This document shows, piece after piece, positions 35,076 through 43,059 of a stretch of DNA of 64,000 nt. This stretch comes from Mariniblastus sp964414815. GTDB lineage: Bacteria > Planctomycetota > Planctomycetia > Pirellulales > Pirellulaceae. The translations under genes and the position numbers were made by a program. Location of the stretch: assembly GCA_964414815.1 (NCBI GenBank), contig CAYPXY010000011.1:1-64000 (forward strand), written 5' to 3'. Each line of letters starts with the position of its first letter. Position 1 is the first letter of the stretch. The notes beneath the pieces are model-generated. The model was not told the origin of the DNA and did not search any database. It saw only the letters and a program-made list of their open reading frames with translations.

Positions 35076-36032
35076 ATGAAAGTACTTATATTTGAATGGC
35101 TTTGTGGCGGTGGCCTGTGGATCGACCAGATCGAGTCGGGGGGGCTGTTGAATCTGCGGCCCTCCATGATGGAGCAAGGTCAAGCGATGCTTCGTGCGGT
35201 TTCAGAAGATTTCAGACAGGCCGGTCATGAAGTGGCGATCCTCCAGGATGCAAGAAGGCCACCGGCTTCGGACGCAATATCGAGGGTCTGGCCGGTGGGC
35301 GGCCTGGACGAACTGAAATCCGCAATGCTGACGGCGACCGGAGAATGTGATCGCGTAATTCTGATCGCACCGGAGACTGACGGTTGTCTGTTGCGCTGCT
35401 GCGACTGGCTTGAACCGTATCGCGATCGGGTTCTATCGCCCGATCGGGAGTTCATCAGGCTGACATCAAGTAAACACGAGACCGCGAGCTGGTTGCAGGC
35501 TCGTGGTGTCCAAGTCCCCCAAGGAGAAATTTTCGATACTGTTACCGAGGAAACCAAACTGAATTTGAATCGGCCCCTGGTCATTAAACCCAATGACGGT
35601 GCGGGAAGTGAATCTGTGCAGTTTGTCGATCTCGAATCGCCGATTCCAGACATCCCGCACCACGGAACGTTCCGTATCGAAGAGTTTATATCCGGCAGGC
35701 CCGTCAGTGTATCCGTTCTCTGTGGAAGTTTTACGAACGAGTTTCTGCCGCCCACTGGACAGCAGTTTGATCGTCAGCCATTCGGGCACTATATCGGCAC
35801 GCAGTTTCCGCTGGCCGCTGATCTCTCCGCTCGCGCTGGGCGTCTGGCACGAGCGGCGGTCGATGCATTGCCACCAACGCGAGGCTACATCGGCATCGAC
35901 ATGGTTTTGAGCGATCAAGACCCAACACTGGACGTCGTCATCGAAGTCAACCCGCGATTGACCATGTCGTATGTTCGACTTCGAGAAGTCGTGCCGTTCA
36001 ATATTGCGGAACGATGGGTGATGCTGCAGTAG
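35076..36032 (+). CDS. ATP-grasp ligase (MfnD / MJ0815-like)
   Basis: A 318-residue ATP-grasp enzyme. N-terminal FEWLCGGGLW and APETDGCLLRCCDWLEPYRD fit the pre-ATP-grasp domain; then RPLVIKPNDGAGSESVQFVD (ATP-binding Lys and Gly-loop, about 165-185), FRIEEFISGRPVSVSVLCG (adenine-binding hinge, about 205) and VVIEVNPRLTMSYVRLRE with the metal-binding Glu-Asn pair (about 293). This resembles tyramine-glutamate ligase MfnD from methanofuran synthesis and related proteins in bacteria with tetrahydromethanopterin-linked C1 metabolism, which planctomycetes possess; that link is inferred. It stands alone, convergent with the M16 peptidase. Confidence 0.85.
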   Translation: MKVLIFEWLCGGGLWIDQIESGGLLNLRPSMMEQGQAMLRAVSEDFRQAGHEVAILQDARRPPASDAISRVWPVGGLDELKSAMLTATGECDRVILIAPETDGCLLRCCDWLEPYRDRVLSPDREFIRLTSSKHETASWLQARGVQVPQGEIFDTVTEETKLNLNRPLVIKPNDGAGSESVQFVDLESPIPDIPHHGTFRIEEFISGRPVSVSVLCGSFTNEFLPPTGQQFDRQPFGHYIGTQFPLAADLSARAGRLARAAVDALPPTRGYIGIDMVLSDQDPTLDVVIEVNPRLTMSYVRLREVVPFNIAERWVMLQ

Positions 36033-36040
36033 CCACACGA

Positions 36041-38800
36041 TCACTTTTTGCTGAAGTCGCCTGCGCGGACAATTTTCAGCTTCCCAATGTCGATGTGTCG
36101 TGCAAACGCATCTTTGATTTGCTCGGCGGTCAACCCGGCAATCCGCGATTCCCGGTCTGCCGTATGTTTGAACGTCCGGCCGAGGTACAGGTTCGAATTC
36201 AACTGACCGGCGATGGCACCGTCGCTTGCGCGGCCTACTTTACGGGACTCCAGATAAGCCGTTTTCGCAGTATCGACTTCCTCTTGCGTGGGGCCGTCCT
36301 TCAGGAACCGAGTCAGCTCCTCCATGACCGCCGTTTCGACAGCATCAATGTTTTCCGGATTGGTGATCGCGTTGATCAAAAACCGTGCGTCGTTACCCTG
36401 ATTGGGGATGGCAATCGATGAAGAGACTCCATACGACAACCCTTCTTTCTGGCGGATTCGGTCTCCCAATCGGGAGGACAGCGTTCCGCCACCGAAAATA
36501 AAGTTGGCGATCGTCAGGGCCTCGGTGTCCGCGTGATCATCATTGAGCGGAAACGCCACGGCTGCCAGGAAAGTCGCATTGGCCTTGTCGGGAGTATCAA
36601 TGTTGATCTTGGTGACATCATAATTTTCAGACGATTCCCGAACGATGGGCGCGAAATGGTTTTCACCCTTCCAGTCGCCCAGCGTGTTTTCCAGTGCCTG
36701 CAGGGCTACCGCAGGATCGAAATCGCCGACGATTGAAATTTGTCCGGTGGTTGCCGCCAACTGTTCCTGATATACCTTGACAATATCATCGAGTGTCAAC
36801 TTTTCCAGCTCGGCAATCGACTCTTCGAGCGTGCGGACATAGCGAATATCATCCGGTCCATACGGCGACAAAGCTCGAGACAGCTCGATCGGACCGAGCG
36901 CCGAAGGTTCGGTCAACGTTTGTTTCAGGCCGTTGATCGAACGCGATTTGAATTGGTCAAAATCGTCCCGAGGAAATGCTGGCTTGCGCAGAATCTCTCC
37001 CAACAAGGCAATTGCGTCGGCCAGTGATTCACGCTTGGCTTCGATGGAAAACGAAATGGAACCGGCTGAACCACCGCCTCCCCCGCCCCCGCCGCGACGA
37101 CCTCCTCCACCGCCACCACCGAATCCGCTGGAAATCCGGATATCAAGCTCAGTCATTTTTTGCTGCAATGCCTGTCGGTCCAGATCGACGGTCCCCGACA
37201 TCAACATGGATCCGATCAAACCGGCGGCCGTTGTTTGGCCTTGGAGCGTTTCTTCATTTCCGTAACGCAGGGTGACATTCATTTGAACCGTATTGCCGCG
37301 AGTGGATTTTGGCAACAAGGCAATATTCACATCGCCCAACGAATGGACTTGGGTTCTCGCGTCGATATTTTCGGGGGTCGGGTCGAACTCTTCACCCGCC
37401 GCCTTTTGCTCGCCGCCGCGATAGTCTTTCACGATGTCGGAGATCGAAGGAACATTGGGAACCAGCAATCGCTGTGGTTCGTCAATCGGAATGAAGGTTC
37501 CGACGGTTCGATTGAAAGACGGAAAATAAGTTCGAGCAACTCGAGTGACATCGTCCGCCGTTACGGCCTCGATTCGGTCGCGCTGCAGGAAGAATAACCG
37601 CCAGTCGCCAAGTGCCGAAGCGGAACTGAGCGCCTGAGCCATTGAATTGGCATCGACCAGTGTGCGTTCCCGTTGCCGTTTAGCGCGAAGTTTGGCTCGC
37701 TCAACGGCATCGGAATCAGCAGTAAAGCTAACCAGACCGTCCATCGTAGCCAGGGCCGCCGCGCGAGCCGTTTCGAGGTTCCCCTCCGTCGGCTGAACCG
37801 TCAAAAAGAACAGCGATGGATCATGCGAGTTGCCGGCGCGAGCCGAAACACTTGATGCTAATCCCGTTTCGATAAGCTGCTTTTCCAGCAACCCGACTTT
37901 ATCTTCGTTGAGCACGCTGGCCAGGATCGACAGCGGCGCCCAATCGGCATGTGATGCGGCGGGCATATGCCACCCTGCTGCAACGGAACCAATCGCCCCC
38001 ACACGTCGGAGCTCAACCGTTCGCTCACCGTCCTGGGCCGGTTCTTCGGTATAGGTTTTTCCCAGCTTGCGTTCGGGTTTGGGAATGGAACCGAGATACT
38101 TCGTAGCCAGTTCAATCGCTTTTGATTCTTCGAATCGTCCCGCAACAATCAGCACGACATTGTCGGGTTGATAGTATTTGCGATAGAAAGCTTGCAGGTT
38201 GTCGATCGGAACTCGTTCGATATCGGAACGATTGCCGATCGTGGTCTTGCCATAGTTGTGCCAATCGAATGCGGCTGAAGAAACCCGGTCAAACAGCACA
38301 CCTTGAGGGCTGTTCTCGCCACGCTCGAACTCGTTGCGAACAACTGTAAATTCAGAGACCAGGTCTTCGTATTTGACGTAGCTGTTGATCAATCGATCGC
38401 ATTCCAGATGAATCGCAAATTCAAGATTCTCGTCGGTTGCAGGCAGTGTTTCAAAATAGTTCGTTCGGTCAACATTTGTGGTGCCATTGAAATTTGCACC
38501 ATGATCCCGCAACGCTCGCGGCACATCGGAAAACGTTGGCGTCCCTTTGAACACCATGTGCTCGAGCAAGTGAGCCATCCCCGCTTCGCCATAACCTTCG
38601 TGTCGCGAACCGACAAGCACGGTCATGTTCACCGTGATGGTGCGTTTGGTGCCATCGGGAAAGAGCAACAACCTGGCCCCGTTGGAAAACTGATATTCAG
38701 TGACCCCCTCGACGGAAGCCACCTTTTCGGGAGCCGTTTGCCCCACCAGACCGCAGGCAGGAAGGAGAACAAACATCAACGACAGAATGGACGAACGCAT
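36041..38800 (-). CDS. M16-family zinc protease with two peptidase halves
   Basis: A 919-residue exported M16 (pitrilysin/processing peptidase-like) protein. The ATG at 38800 gives a signal sequence with a possible but atypical lipobox (LLPACG); upstream codons run into a repeat. The N-terminal half has the zinc motif HLLEHMVFKGTPTF (HxxEH) with the distal Glu in EFTVVRNEFERGEN. The C-terminal half (about residues 500-900) lacks HxxEH and is the usual inactive half, with GGGTLSSRLGDRIRQKEGLSYG carrying the RxxxGLxY-type substrate residues. Between the halves is a Gly-rich run with two Arg (DNA 37071-37131). Expected role: degradation of peptides in the periplasm. Confidence 0.92.
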   Translation of the reverse strand: MRSSILSLMFVLLPACGLVGQTAPEKVASVEGVTEYQFSNGARLLLFPDGTKRTITVNMTVLVGSRHEGYGEAGMAHLLEHMVFKGTPTFSDVPRALRDHGANFNGTTNVDRTNYFETLPATDENLEFAIHLECDRLINSYVKYEDLVSEFTVVRNEFERGENSPQGVLFDRVSSAAFDWHNYGKTTIGNRSDIERVPIDNLQAFYRKYYQPDNVVLIVAGRFEESKAIELATKYLGSIPKPERKLGKTYTEEPAQDGERTVELRRVGAIGSVAAGWHMPAASHADWAPLSILASVLNEDKVGLLEKQLIETGLASSVSARAGNSHDPSLFFLTVQPTEGNLETARAAALATMDGLVSFTADSDAVERAKLRAKRQRERTLVDANSMAQALSSASALGDWRLFFLQRDRIEAVTADDVTRVARTYFPSFNRTVGTFIPIDEPQRLLVPNVPSISDIVKDYRGGEQKAAGEEFDPTPENIDARTQVHSLGDVNIALLPKSTRGNTVQMNVTLRYGNEETLQGQTTAAGLIGSMLMSGTVDLDRQALQQKMTELDIRISSGFGGGGGGGRRGGGGGGGGSAGSISFSIEAKRESLADAIALLGEILRKPAFPRDDFDQFKSRSINGLKQTLTEPSALGPIELSRALSPYGPDDIRYVRTLEESIAELEKLTLDDIVKVYQEQLAATTGQISIVGDFDPAVALQALENTLGDWKGENHFAPIVRESSENYDVTKINIDTPDKANATFLAAVAFPLNDDHADTEALTIANFIFGGGTLSSRLGDRIRQKEGLSYGVSSSIAIPNQGNDARFLINAITNPENIDAVETAVMEELTRFLKDGPTQEEVDTAKTAYLESRKVGRASDGAIAGQLNSNLYLGRTFKHTADRESRIAGLTAEQIKDAFARHIDIGKLKIVRAGDFSKK

Positions 38801-38850
38801 GGGGGCCTCCGCAAAGCACTTTTGATACAATATTTCATAAACCACGTAAT

Positions 38851-38964
38851 AGGCGACCGGCAGATAAAAACGTACCAAAGTGTAGGCGAGTCGCTCCGCG
38901 ACTCGCAACCGAGCGTCTGGGAAACACAATACTGCTTGGGTAAACTTTTATCTGCCGGTCGCCT
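38851..38964. repeat. repeat family 4, copy A (19-bp perfect TIR element)
   Basis: AGGCGACCGGCAGATAAAA at 38851-38869 is exactly complementary to 38946-38964. Inside is the palindrome GCGAGTCGCTCCGCGACTCGC at 38886-38906. The element is 114 bp long and sits upstream of the M16 peptidase start; the rest of 38801-39066 shows no gene. Confidence 0.88.
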
Positions 38965-39069
38965 TAAAGCTTAGCCTCAGCCAGTCACGTTGGTAAAGGA
39001 GGCTACAGGGTATTTGCTGGTCGCCTTAGTCGAACTTAGGGATTGTCCCGGAATAACTTCCGTAATTCA

Positions 39070-39403
39070 TCACCACCCGAAGCGTATGTCGTAGGCTTGG
39101 CTTTCCAGAGGCAGGCCGAGTTTTGCCAGTGACTCCAGTTTGGCTCCTGCTTCGACATGACAGTGCCAATGAACGATGACGGTTTCTGGGATCGTGATCG
39201 ATCTTTCTGCTGCCAACTGGATGAGTTTGCGGTGGCTGGCCGGCAAGTGGCATGATGGTTCGGCGCAGCAATAGGTGCGGCCTTGGGCAAAGCGAAGATC
39301 GACCAAGATTTCGGACAGATGCGTCGCGAACCGTAATCTCGTATCCAGGGCCTTGATGGGGTGCCAACAGATCTTGGAACAGATTTGTGAGTTCTGGGAA
39401 CAC
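39070..39403 (-). pseudogene. small gene of unknown function broken by a single-base frameshift
   Basis: Two overlapping minus-strand frames together read as one protein. The first begins with ATG at 39403 (MFPELTNLFQDLLAPHQGPG, then YEITVRDA); near 39310-39325 the sensible sequence moves to the other frame (HLSEILVDLRFAQGRTYCCA, then AEPSCHLPASHRKLIQLAAE) and ends at 39070 (LESQAYDIRFGW). A one-base change joins them into about 110 residues with a Cys pair and an HWHCH motif. The longer frame starting at 39510 is composed of repeat DNA at its N-terminus. Could be a pseudogene, a sequencing error, or less likely programmed frameshifting. Family not recognised. Confidence 0.6.
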
Positions 39404-39439
39404 AAAGAGGTGGGGGTGAGACGGTCGGTGACGGCCCTT

Positions 39440-39619
39440 GCAACATACGGAGACTGCGCCCTGCCGTCGCGCCTGCGCCGACCAACTCTCGATCTACCCG
39501 CACCCACCATTGGCCGATCAGCTACTATAGGTTACTGCAAACGAATGGCAGTCGGCTTCAGCTTGCGGCTAAACGCTCGGCTTGCGGCTAAACGCTCGGC
39601 TTGCGGATAAACGTTCGAT
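39440..39619 (-). repeat. MITE-like repeat family 1, truncated copy D with tandem ends
   Basis: Carries the internal block GCCGTCGCGCCTGCGCCGAC (about 39463) and the end GCTTGCGGCTAAAC near 39561-39574, followed by two more units of GCTCGGCTTGCGGCTAAAC (39574-39613), so the terminal repeat is present three times in tandem. The hairpin half is missing. The outer motif CGTGAACCGTTGCC follows at about 39628. Confidence 0.8.
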
Positions 39620-39644
39620 TGCTTCGTGAACCGTTGCCTTTTTT

Positions 39645-40265
39645 CTAGCTTGCGGAGGTGGTTTCCGGTTCGTCGACGAACGTCGGAGCTTCGCTTTGCT
39701 GAGTCACCGTTCGGTCGTGTTTACCGACGAATTCCAAAATGGCTCGCGTACCACCGTCGCCGAGACGAGGCGTGGCCAAACGCAGCACTCGTGTGTAGCC
39801 ACCATTCCGATCTTTGAATCGAGGGGCAACCGTGTCAAACAGAATCTGAACCGCTTCCTTATCGCGAAGGAAGGCAAAGGCGCGACGTCGGGCATTGACG
39901 ACGGGGGCTTGAGCGGCCACCCATTTTTTGTAGTTGTCGCTTTCTCGCCACTGTCTCCACTCTTGAGAATTCCGTTCGGCGTTGGTGCTGAATTCGCTGG
40001 CGGCTTCTTGCTGAGGCAGTGCTTTTTTGGCAATCGTGATCACACGGTCAACCATCGGCTTTACTTCTTTGGCCTTTTGAATCGTTGTAATGATTCGGCC
40101 TTTGTGAGCCGGCGCATTGACGGGCTTTCCGCTGGGGTCGGTCAAGCCCTCATACCACTCATCGACTCGTTCGGTCAGAAGCAGGGCCGTGACGAGATTG
40201 CGAAAGAGCGCACGGCGATGGCTGGAATTGCGTCCGAGTTGGCGGCCTTTTCGTTTATGTCTCAT
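39645..40265 (-). CDS. rplQ: 50S ribosomal protein L17, enlarged
   Basis: The N-terminus MRHKRKGRQLGRNSSHRRAL and RNLVTALLLTERV are diagnostic of L17, and the C-terminal core GGYTRVLRLATPRLGDGG is intact. The length is 206, compared with about 127 in E. coli: extra sequence lies between about residues 35-55 (EWYEGLTDPSGKPVNAPAHK) and about 85-125 (SEFSTNAERNSQEWRQWRES and following), plus a polar tail. It is the last gene of the alpha-operon run, 113 bp after rpoA. Confidence 0.95.
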   Translation of the reverse strand: MRHKRKGRQLGRNSSHRRALFRNLVTALLLTERVDEWYEGLTDPSGKPVNAPAHKGRIITTIQKAKEVKPMVDRVITIAKKALPQQEAASEFSTNAERNSQEWRQWRESDNYKKWVAAQAPVVNARRRAFAFLRDKEAVQILFDTVAPRFKDRNGGYTRVLRLATPRLGDGGTRAILEFVGKHDRTVTQQSEAPTFVDEPETTSAS

Positions 40266-40378
40266 GGAATTACCAAACTATCTATAGGTTGTTGATTCTG
40301 GGCCATCGAGTCGATGGAAGCACTGGGCTGGAGGGCTCCGTCATGCTGCTCGTAGGCAATACTTGTTTCTTATAAAAT

Positions 40379-41365
40379 CTAGCTAATTACAGGGGCTTTT
40401 GGCACTCGCATCCCCAAGTGCAGTCCCATTTCGGTCAGCACTTGGCGGACTTCGACCAAGGTGGTTTCACCGAAGTTCCGAATGTCCATCAGTTGATCTT
40501 CTGTTTTTTGGACGAGGTCTCGGATCGTTCGGATATTGTCGAACTCCAAGCAATTGGAAGCTCGCACCGAAAGCCGCATTTCAGCGATCGGCATGTTCAG
40601 CTTGGCTTCGAGCGCCGAATCAATTCCACCGCGGGTTCGCGATTGGGAATGAACTTTGGGCCCCAGTTCGGAGTACTGAACGAAAGGATTCAAGTGTTTT
40701 CGCAAAATCTTGGCGGACTCCACCAGTGCCATTTCTGGATTGATCGAACCGTTGGTCCAGATTTCCATCGTCAGCTTGTCGTAGTTCGTTCGCTGACCGA
40801 CACGAGTTTCCTCGACATCGTAGCGGACGCGGGTGACGGGGCTGTAGACCGCGTCGATCGGAATCATACCAATTTCGTGATCGCGACTGTGTTCGCTTGC
40901 CGGGACATAGCCGCGACCTTTTTCGACCACCATTTCCATCTGGAACGGAGCGTCGGAGGATAAATTGGCCAGTACATGTTCCGGATTGATGATTTCGACT
41001 TCGCTGCCTGTGTTTACGTCAGCGCCCGTGATCGGGCCGGCTGCACTTTTCTCAAGCGTAATGATTTTCATCTGATCGGAATGATTTTTGACGATCAGCG
41101 ATTTGACATTGAGAACAATGTCGGTGACATCTTCGATGACACCCGGGATTGAGGTGAATTCATGATTCGCACCTCGAATTTTTACTTGGGTGATGGCGCT
41201 TCCTTGCAGACTTGACAGCAGGATTCGTCGCAGGCTGTTGCCCACCGTGGTTCCAAATCCTCGCTCAAACGGCTCAGCCGTAAACTTACCATAGGTTGAG
41301 GTCAGCGTTGACCGCTCACAATCAACGACACTCGGCAATTCCAATCCGCGCCAGCGAATGTGCAT
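40379..41365 (-). CDS. rpoA: RNA polymerase alpha subunit
   Basis: A 328-residue alpha subunit, typical length. N-terminal dimerisation domain with FERGFGTTVGNSLRRILLSS and VKIRGANHEFTSIPGVIEDV, and C-terminal domain with NCLEFDNIRTIRDLVQKTED and FGETTLVEVRQVLTEMGLHLG. Located between rpsK and rplQ in the conserved alpha-operon order on the minus strand. Confidence 0.98.
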   Translation of the reverse strand: MHIRWRGLELPSVVDCERSTLTSTYGKFTAEPFERGFGTTVGNSLRRILLSSLQGSAITQVKIRGANHEFTSIPGVIEDVTDIVLNVKSLIVKNHSDQMKIITLEKSAAGPITGADVNTGSEVEIINPEHVLANLSSDAPFQMEMVVEKGRGYVPASEHSRDHEIGMIPIDAVYSPVTRVRYDVEETRVGQRTNYDKLTMEIWTNGSINPEMALVESAKILRKHLNPFVQYSELGPKVHSQSRTRGGIDSALEAKLNMPIAEMRLSVRASNCLEFDNIRTIRDLVQKTEDQLMDIRNFGETTLVEVRQVLTEMGLHLGMRVPKAPVIS

Positions 41366-41433
41366 GAAAGTCTCCGTTCGGGTTGCAATAAATAGGTGAT
41401 TAAATATTCAGTCTCTAGTTCATGTTCCGGATG

Positions 41434-41500
41434 TCGGGAAGCGGAGCATCCGGGGGAGGCAAAGCATCCGCAGGGCATCAAACATCTGCGGAGCGCCAAG
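41434..41500. repeat. degenerate 17-bp tandem repeat between rpsK and rpoA
   Basis: Imperfect units resembling GGCAAAGCATCCGCAGG are repeated about four times in the 142-bp gap. The unit has partial inverted symmetry (GCATCCGCAG with CTGCGGAGC). It may be a structured spacer in the ribosomal operon. Confidence 0.5.
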
Positions 41501-41507
41501 CATTCGA

Positions 41508-41888
41508 TTAAACGCGACGTTTCTTTCGGGGGCGGCAACCGTTGTGCGGGATGGGAGTGCAGTCTTCGATCGACTTGACGGTCAATCCAGCAGCCTGCAA
41601 TGCCGTGATAGCGCTTTCGCGACCGCTGCCCGGGCCTTTCACGCGGACATCGACTTCCTTGACCCCGAATTTGGAGGCTTTTTCAGCACATTGCTGGGCC
41701 GCACTTTGGCCAGCAAACGGAGTGCTTTTTCGGCTTCCCTTGAAGCCGCAAGTCCCTGCCGTTGCCCAGCACAGGGTTTCCCCCTTGGCATCGGTGATGG
41801 TTACGGTTGTGTTGTTGAACGTGGCCATAATATGGGCCACCCCATAGGTCACGTTACGTCGAACTTTTTTCTTTTTTACGTTGGCCAT
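41508..41888 (-). CDS. rpsK: 30S ribosomal protein S11
   Basis: A 126-residue S11: GVAHIMATFNNTTVTITDAK near the N-terminus, GFKGSRKSTPFAGQSAAQQC in the middle and the conserved basic C-terminus DCTPIPHNGCRPRKKRRV. ATG at 41888. In the gap to rpsM a simple GTGGTCAGT repeat is visible (41891-41930). Confidence 0.98.
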   Translation of the reverse strand: MANVKKKKVRRNVTYGVAHIMATFNNTTVTITDAKGETLCWATAGTCGFKGSRKSTPFAGQSAAQQCAEKASKFGVKEVDVRVKGPGSGRESAITALQAAGLTVKSIEDCTPIPHNGCRPRKKRRV

Positions 41889-41955
41889 TATTTTGTGGTC
41901 AGTAGTGGGTTGTCAGTGGTCAGTTGCTGGCGATCGGCTTCATGAGGATCGCGAA

Positions 41956-42339
41956 CTATTTCAAGTCTTTAACACCTTTTTTACCGGCGACGGTTTTCTT
42001 CGGACCTTTGCGGGTTCGGGCATTCGTCTTGGTTCGCTGGCCGCGAACGGGAAGGCCGAGCCGATGCCGGATGCCGCGATAGCAGCGAATTTCACGAAGG
42101 CGGCTGATATTTTGTTGAACGTTCCGTCGAAGTGGTCCTTCGACCAGATAGTCGCGTTCGAGGATGGTTGCGATCGCGCTCAGCTCCTGATCGGTCAAGT
42201 CGCGTGCCCGTTTGTCCGGATCTACATTGGCCTTGGTACACAGTTCGCGGGCGGTAAAATCACCCACACCATATAAATAGGTCAACGAGATGACGGTTCG
42301 CTTGTCATTCGGAATATCAATACCGAGTAAACGTGGCAT
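41956..42339 (-). CDS. rpsM: 30S ribosomal protein S13
   Basis: A 127-residue S13: PRLLGIDIPNDKRTVISLTY at the N-terminus, helix-two-turn-helix core GVGDFTARELCTKANVDPDK, and the basic C-terminus CYRGIRHRLGLPVRGQRTKT with NARTRKGPKKTV. Between rpmJ and rpsK in the standard order. Confidence 0.98.
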   Translation of the reverse strand: MPRLLGIDIPNDKRTVISLTYLYGVGDFTARELCTKANVDPDKRARDLTDQELSAIATILERDYLVEGPLRRNVQQNISRLREIRCYRGIRHRLGLPVRGQRTKTNARTRKGPKKTVAGKKGVKDLK

Positions 42340-42524
42340 AGAAGAATCTCTCTAAAAATTTATTAACAGGTTTATCAATCAGGATGAATCGCAGGCCCAA
42401 CGCCCAGCGGAACGGTAATTCCAAAACAGCTAGCTCTAGAAACGCAACGCTGCCGTCTGGATTGCTGGAATTTCAGTGAGAACTGAACAGCAAGGAGGTA
42501 GCTGCGTCGAGCTGAAAAATGGGG

Positions 42525-42638
42525 CTATCCTTGCCGTTGTTTGTGGCGAGGATTGACACAGATGACGTAAATTTTGCCTTGGCGGCGAACCACTTTACAG
42601 TGTTCGCAGATTCGCCGGACGCTTGCGCGGACTTTCAT
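42525..42638 (-). CDS. rpmJ: 50S ribosomal protein L36
   Basis: A 37-residue protein: MKVRASVRRICEHCKVVRRQ followed by GKIYVICVNPRHKQRQG, with the four zinc ligands CxxC...CxxxxH of L36. The ATG at 42638 is the family start; the open frame continues upstream to 42824 through a repeat and is not coding. Confidence 0.97.
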   Translation of the reverse strand: MKVRASVRRICEHCKVVRRQGKIYVICVNPRHKQRQG

Positions 42639-42779
42639 CGCTCCTACTCTCAATTTATTGCCTGACGGAAAGCCAATCAGTATAGGGACTGGCCACCGAC
42701 TTTCACAAGACCCAATTTCAATATTTTTTGCTTCGGTACCCATTTTGCTACTTGCCCGGTCGGGAGCGGGAGGAAACCC

Positions 42780-42845
42780 AACCCGAAGCGTCAGCGAGGG
42801 ACTGCTCCAGTTTGGCGATGCCATCCCTCGCCGACGCTTCGGGTT
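42780..42845. repeat. repeat family 3, copy C (hairpin)
   Basis: AACCCGAAGCGTCAGCGAGG begins the left arm (42780-42801); the right arm 42824-42845 pairs over 22 bp with a single G-T mismatch. Loop of 22 nt. It lies in the 421-bp divergent gap between rpmJ and the cytochrome gene, where no gene is seen. Confidence 0.88.
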
Positions 42846-43059
42846 GTGATTGATATGGAAAAAAGTAGGAAATTAGTTCGAGAAAATTGTATTAGATTTC
42901 ACAAAATCAGACGCCGTCTCTGGTCTGTCCACTTTTTTGGCGTTGAGCCGTGGGCAAAATGGGCATTCCCCACTGCTTTAGCTTTGGCGACGAAAGCGCC
43001 GATAAAAGATTCCGTGTAGGCAGATTTTCTGGCTTGCGGTCACTTTTTGTTCTGGCGAA

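Noticed and set aside
39036..39510. Two longer minus-strand frames of 146 and 155 residues
   Set aside because: Their N-terminal parts are repeat family 1 DNA; only a 3' part of one frame reads like protein and is treated as part of the frameshifted gene.
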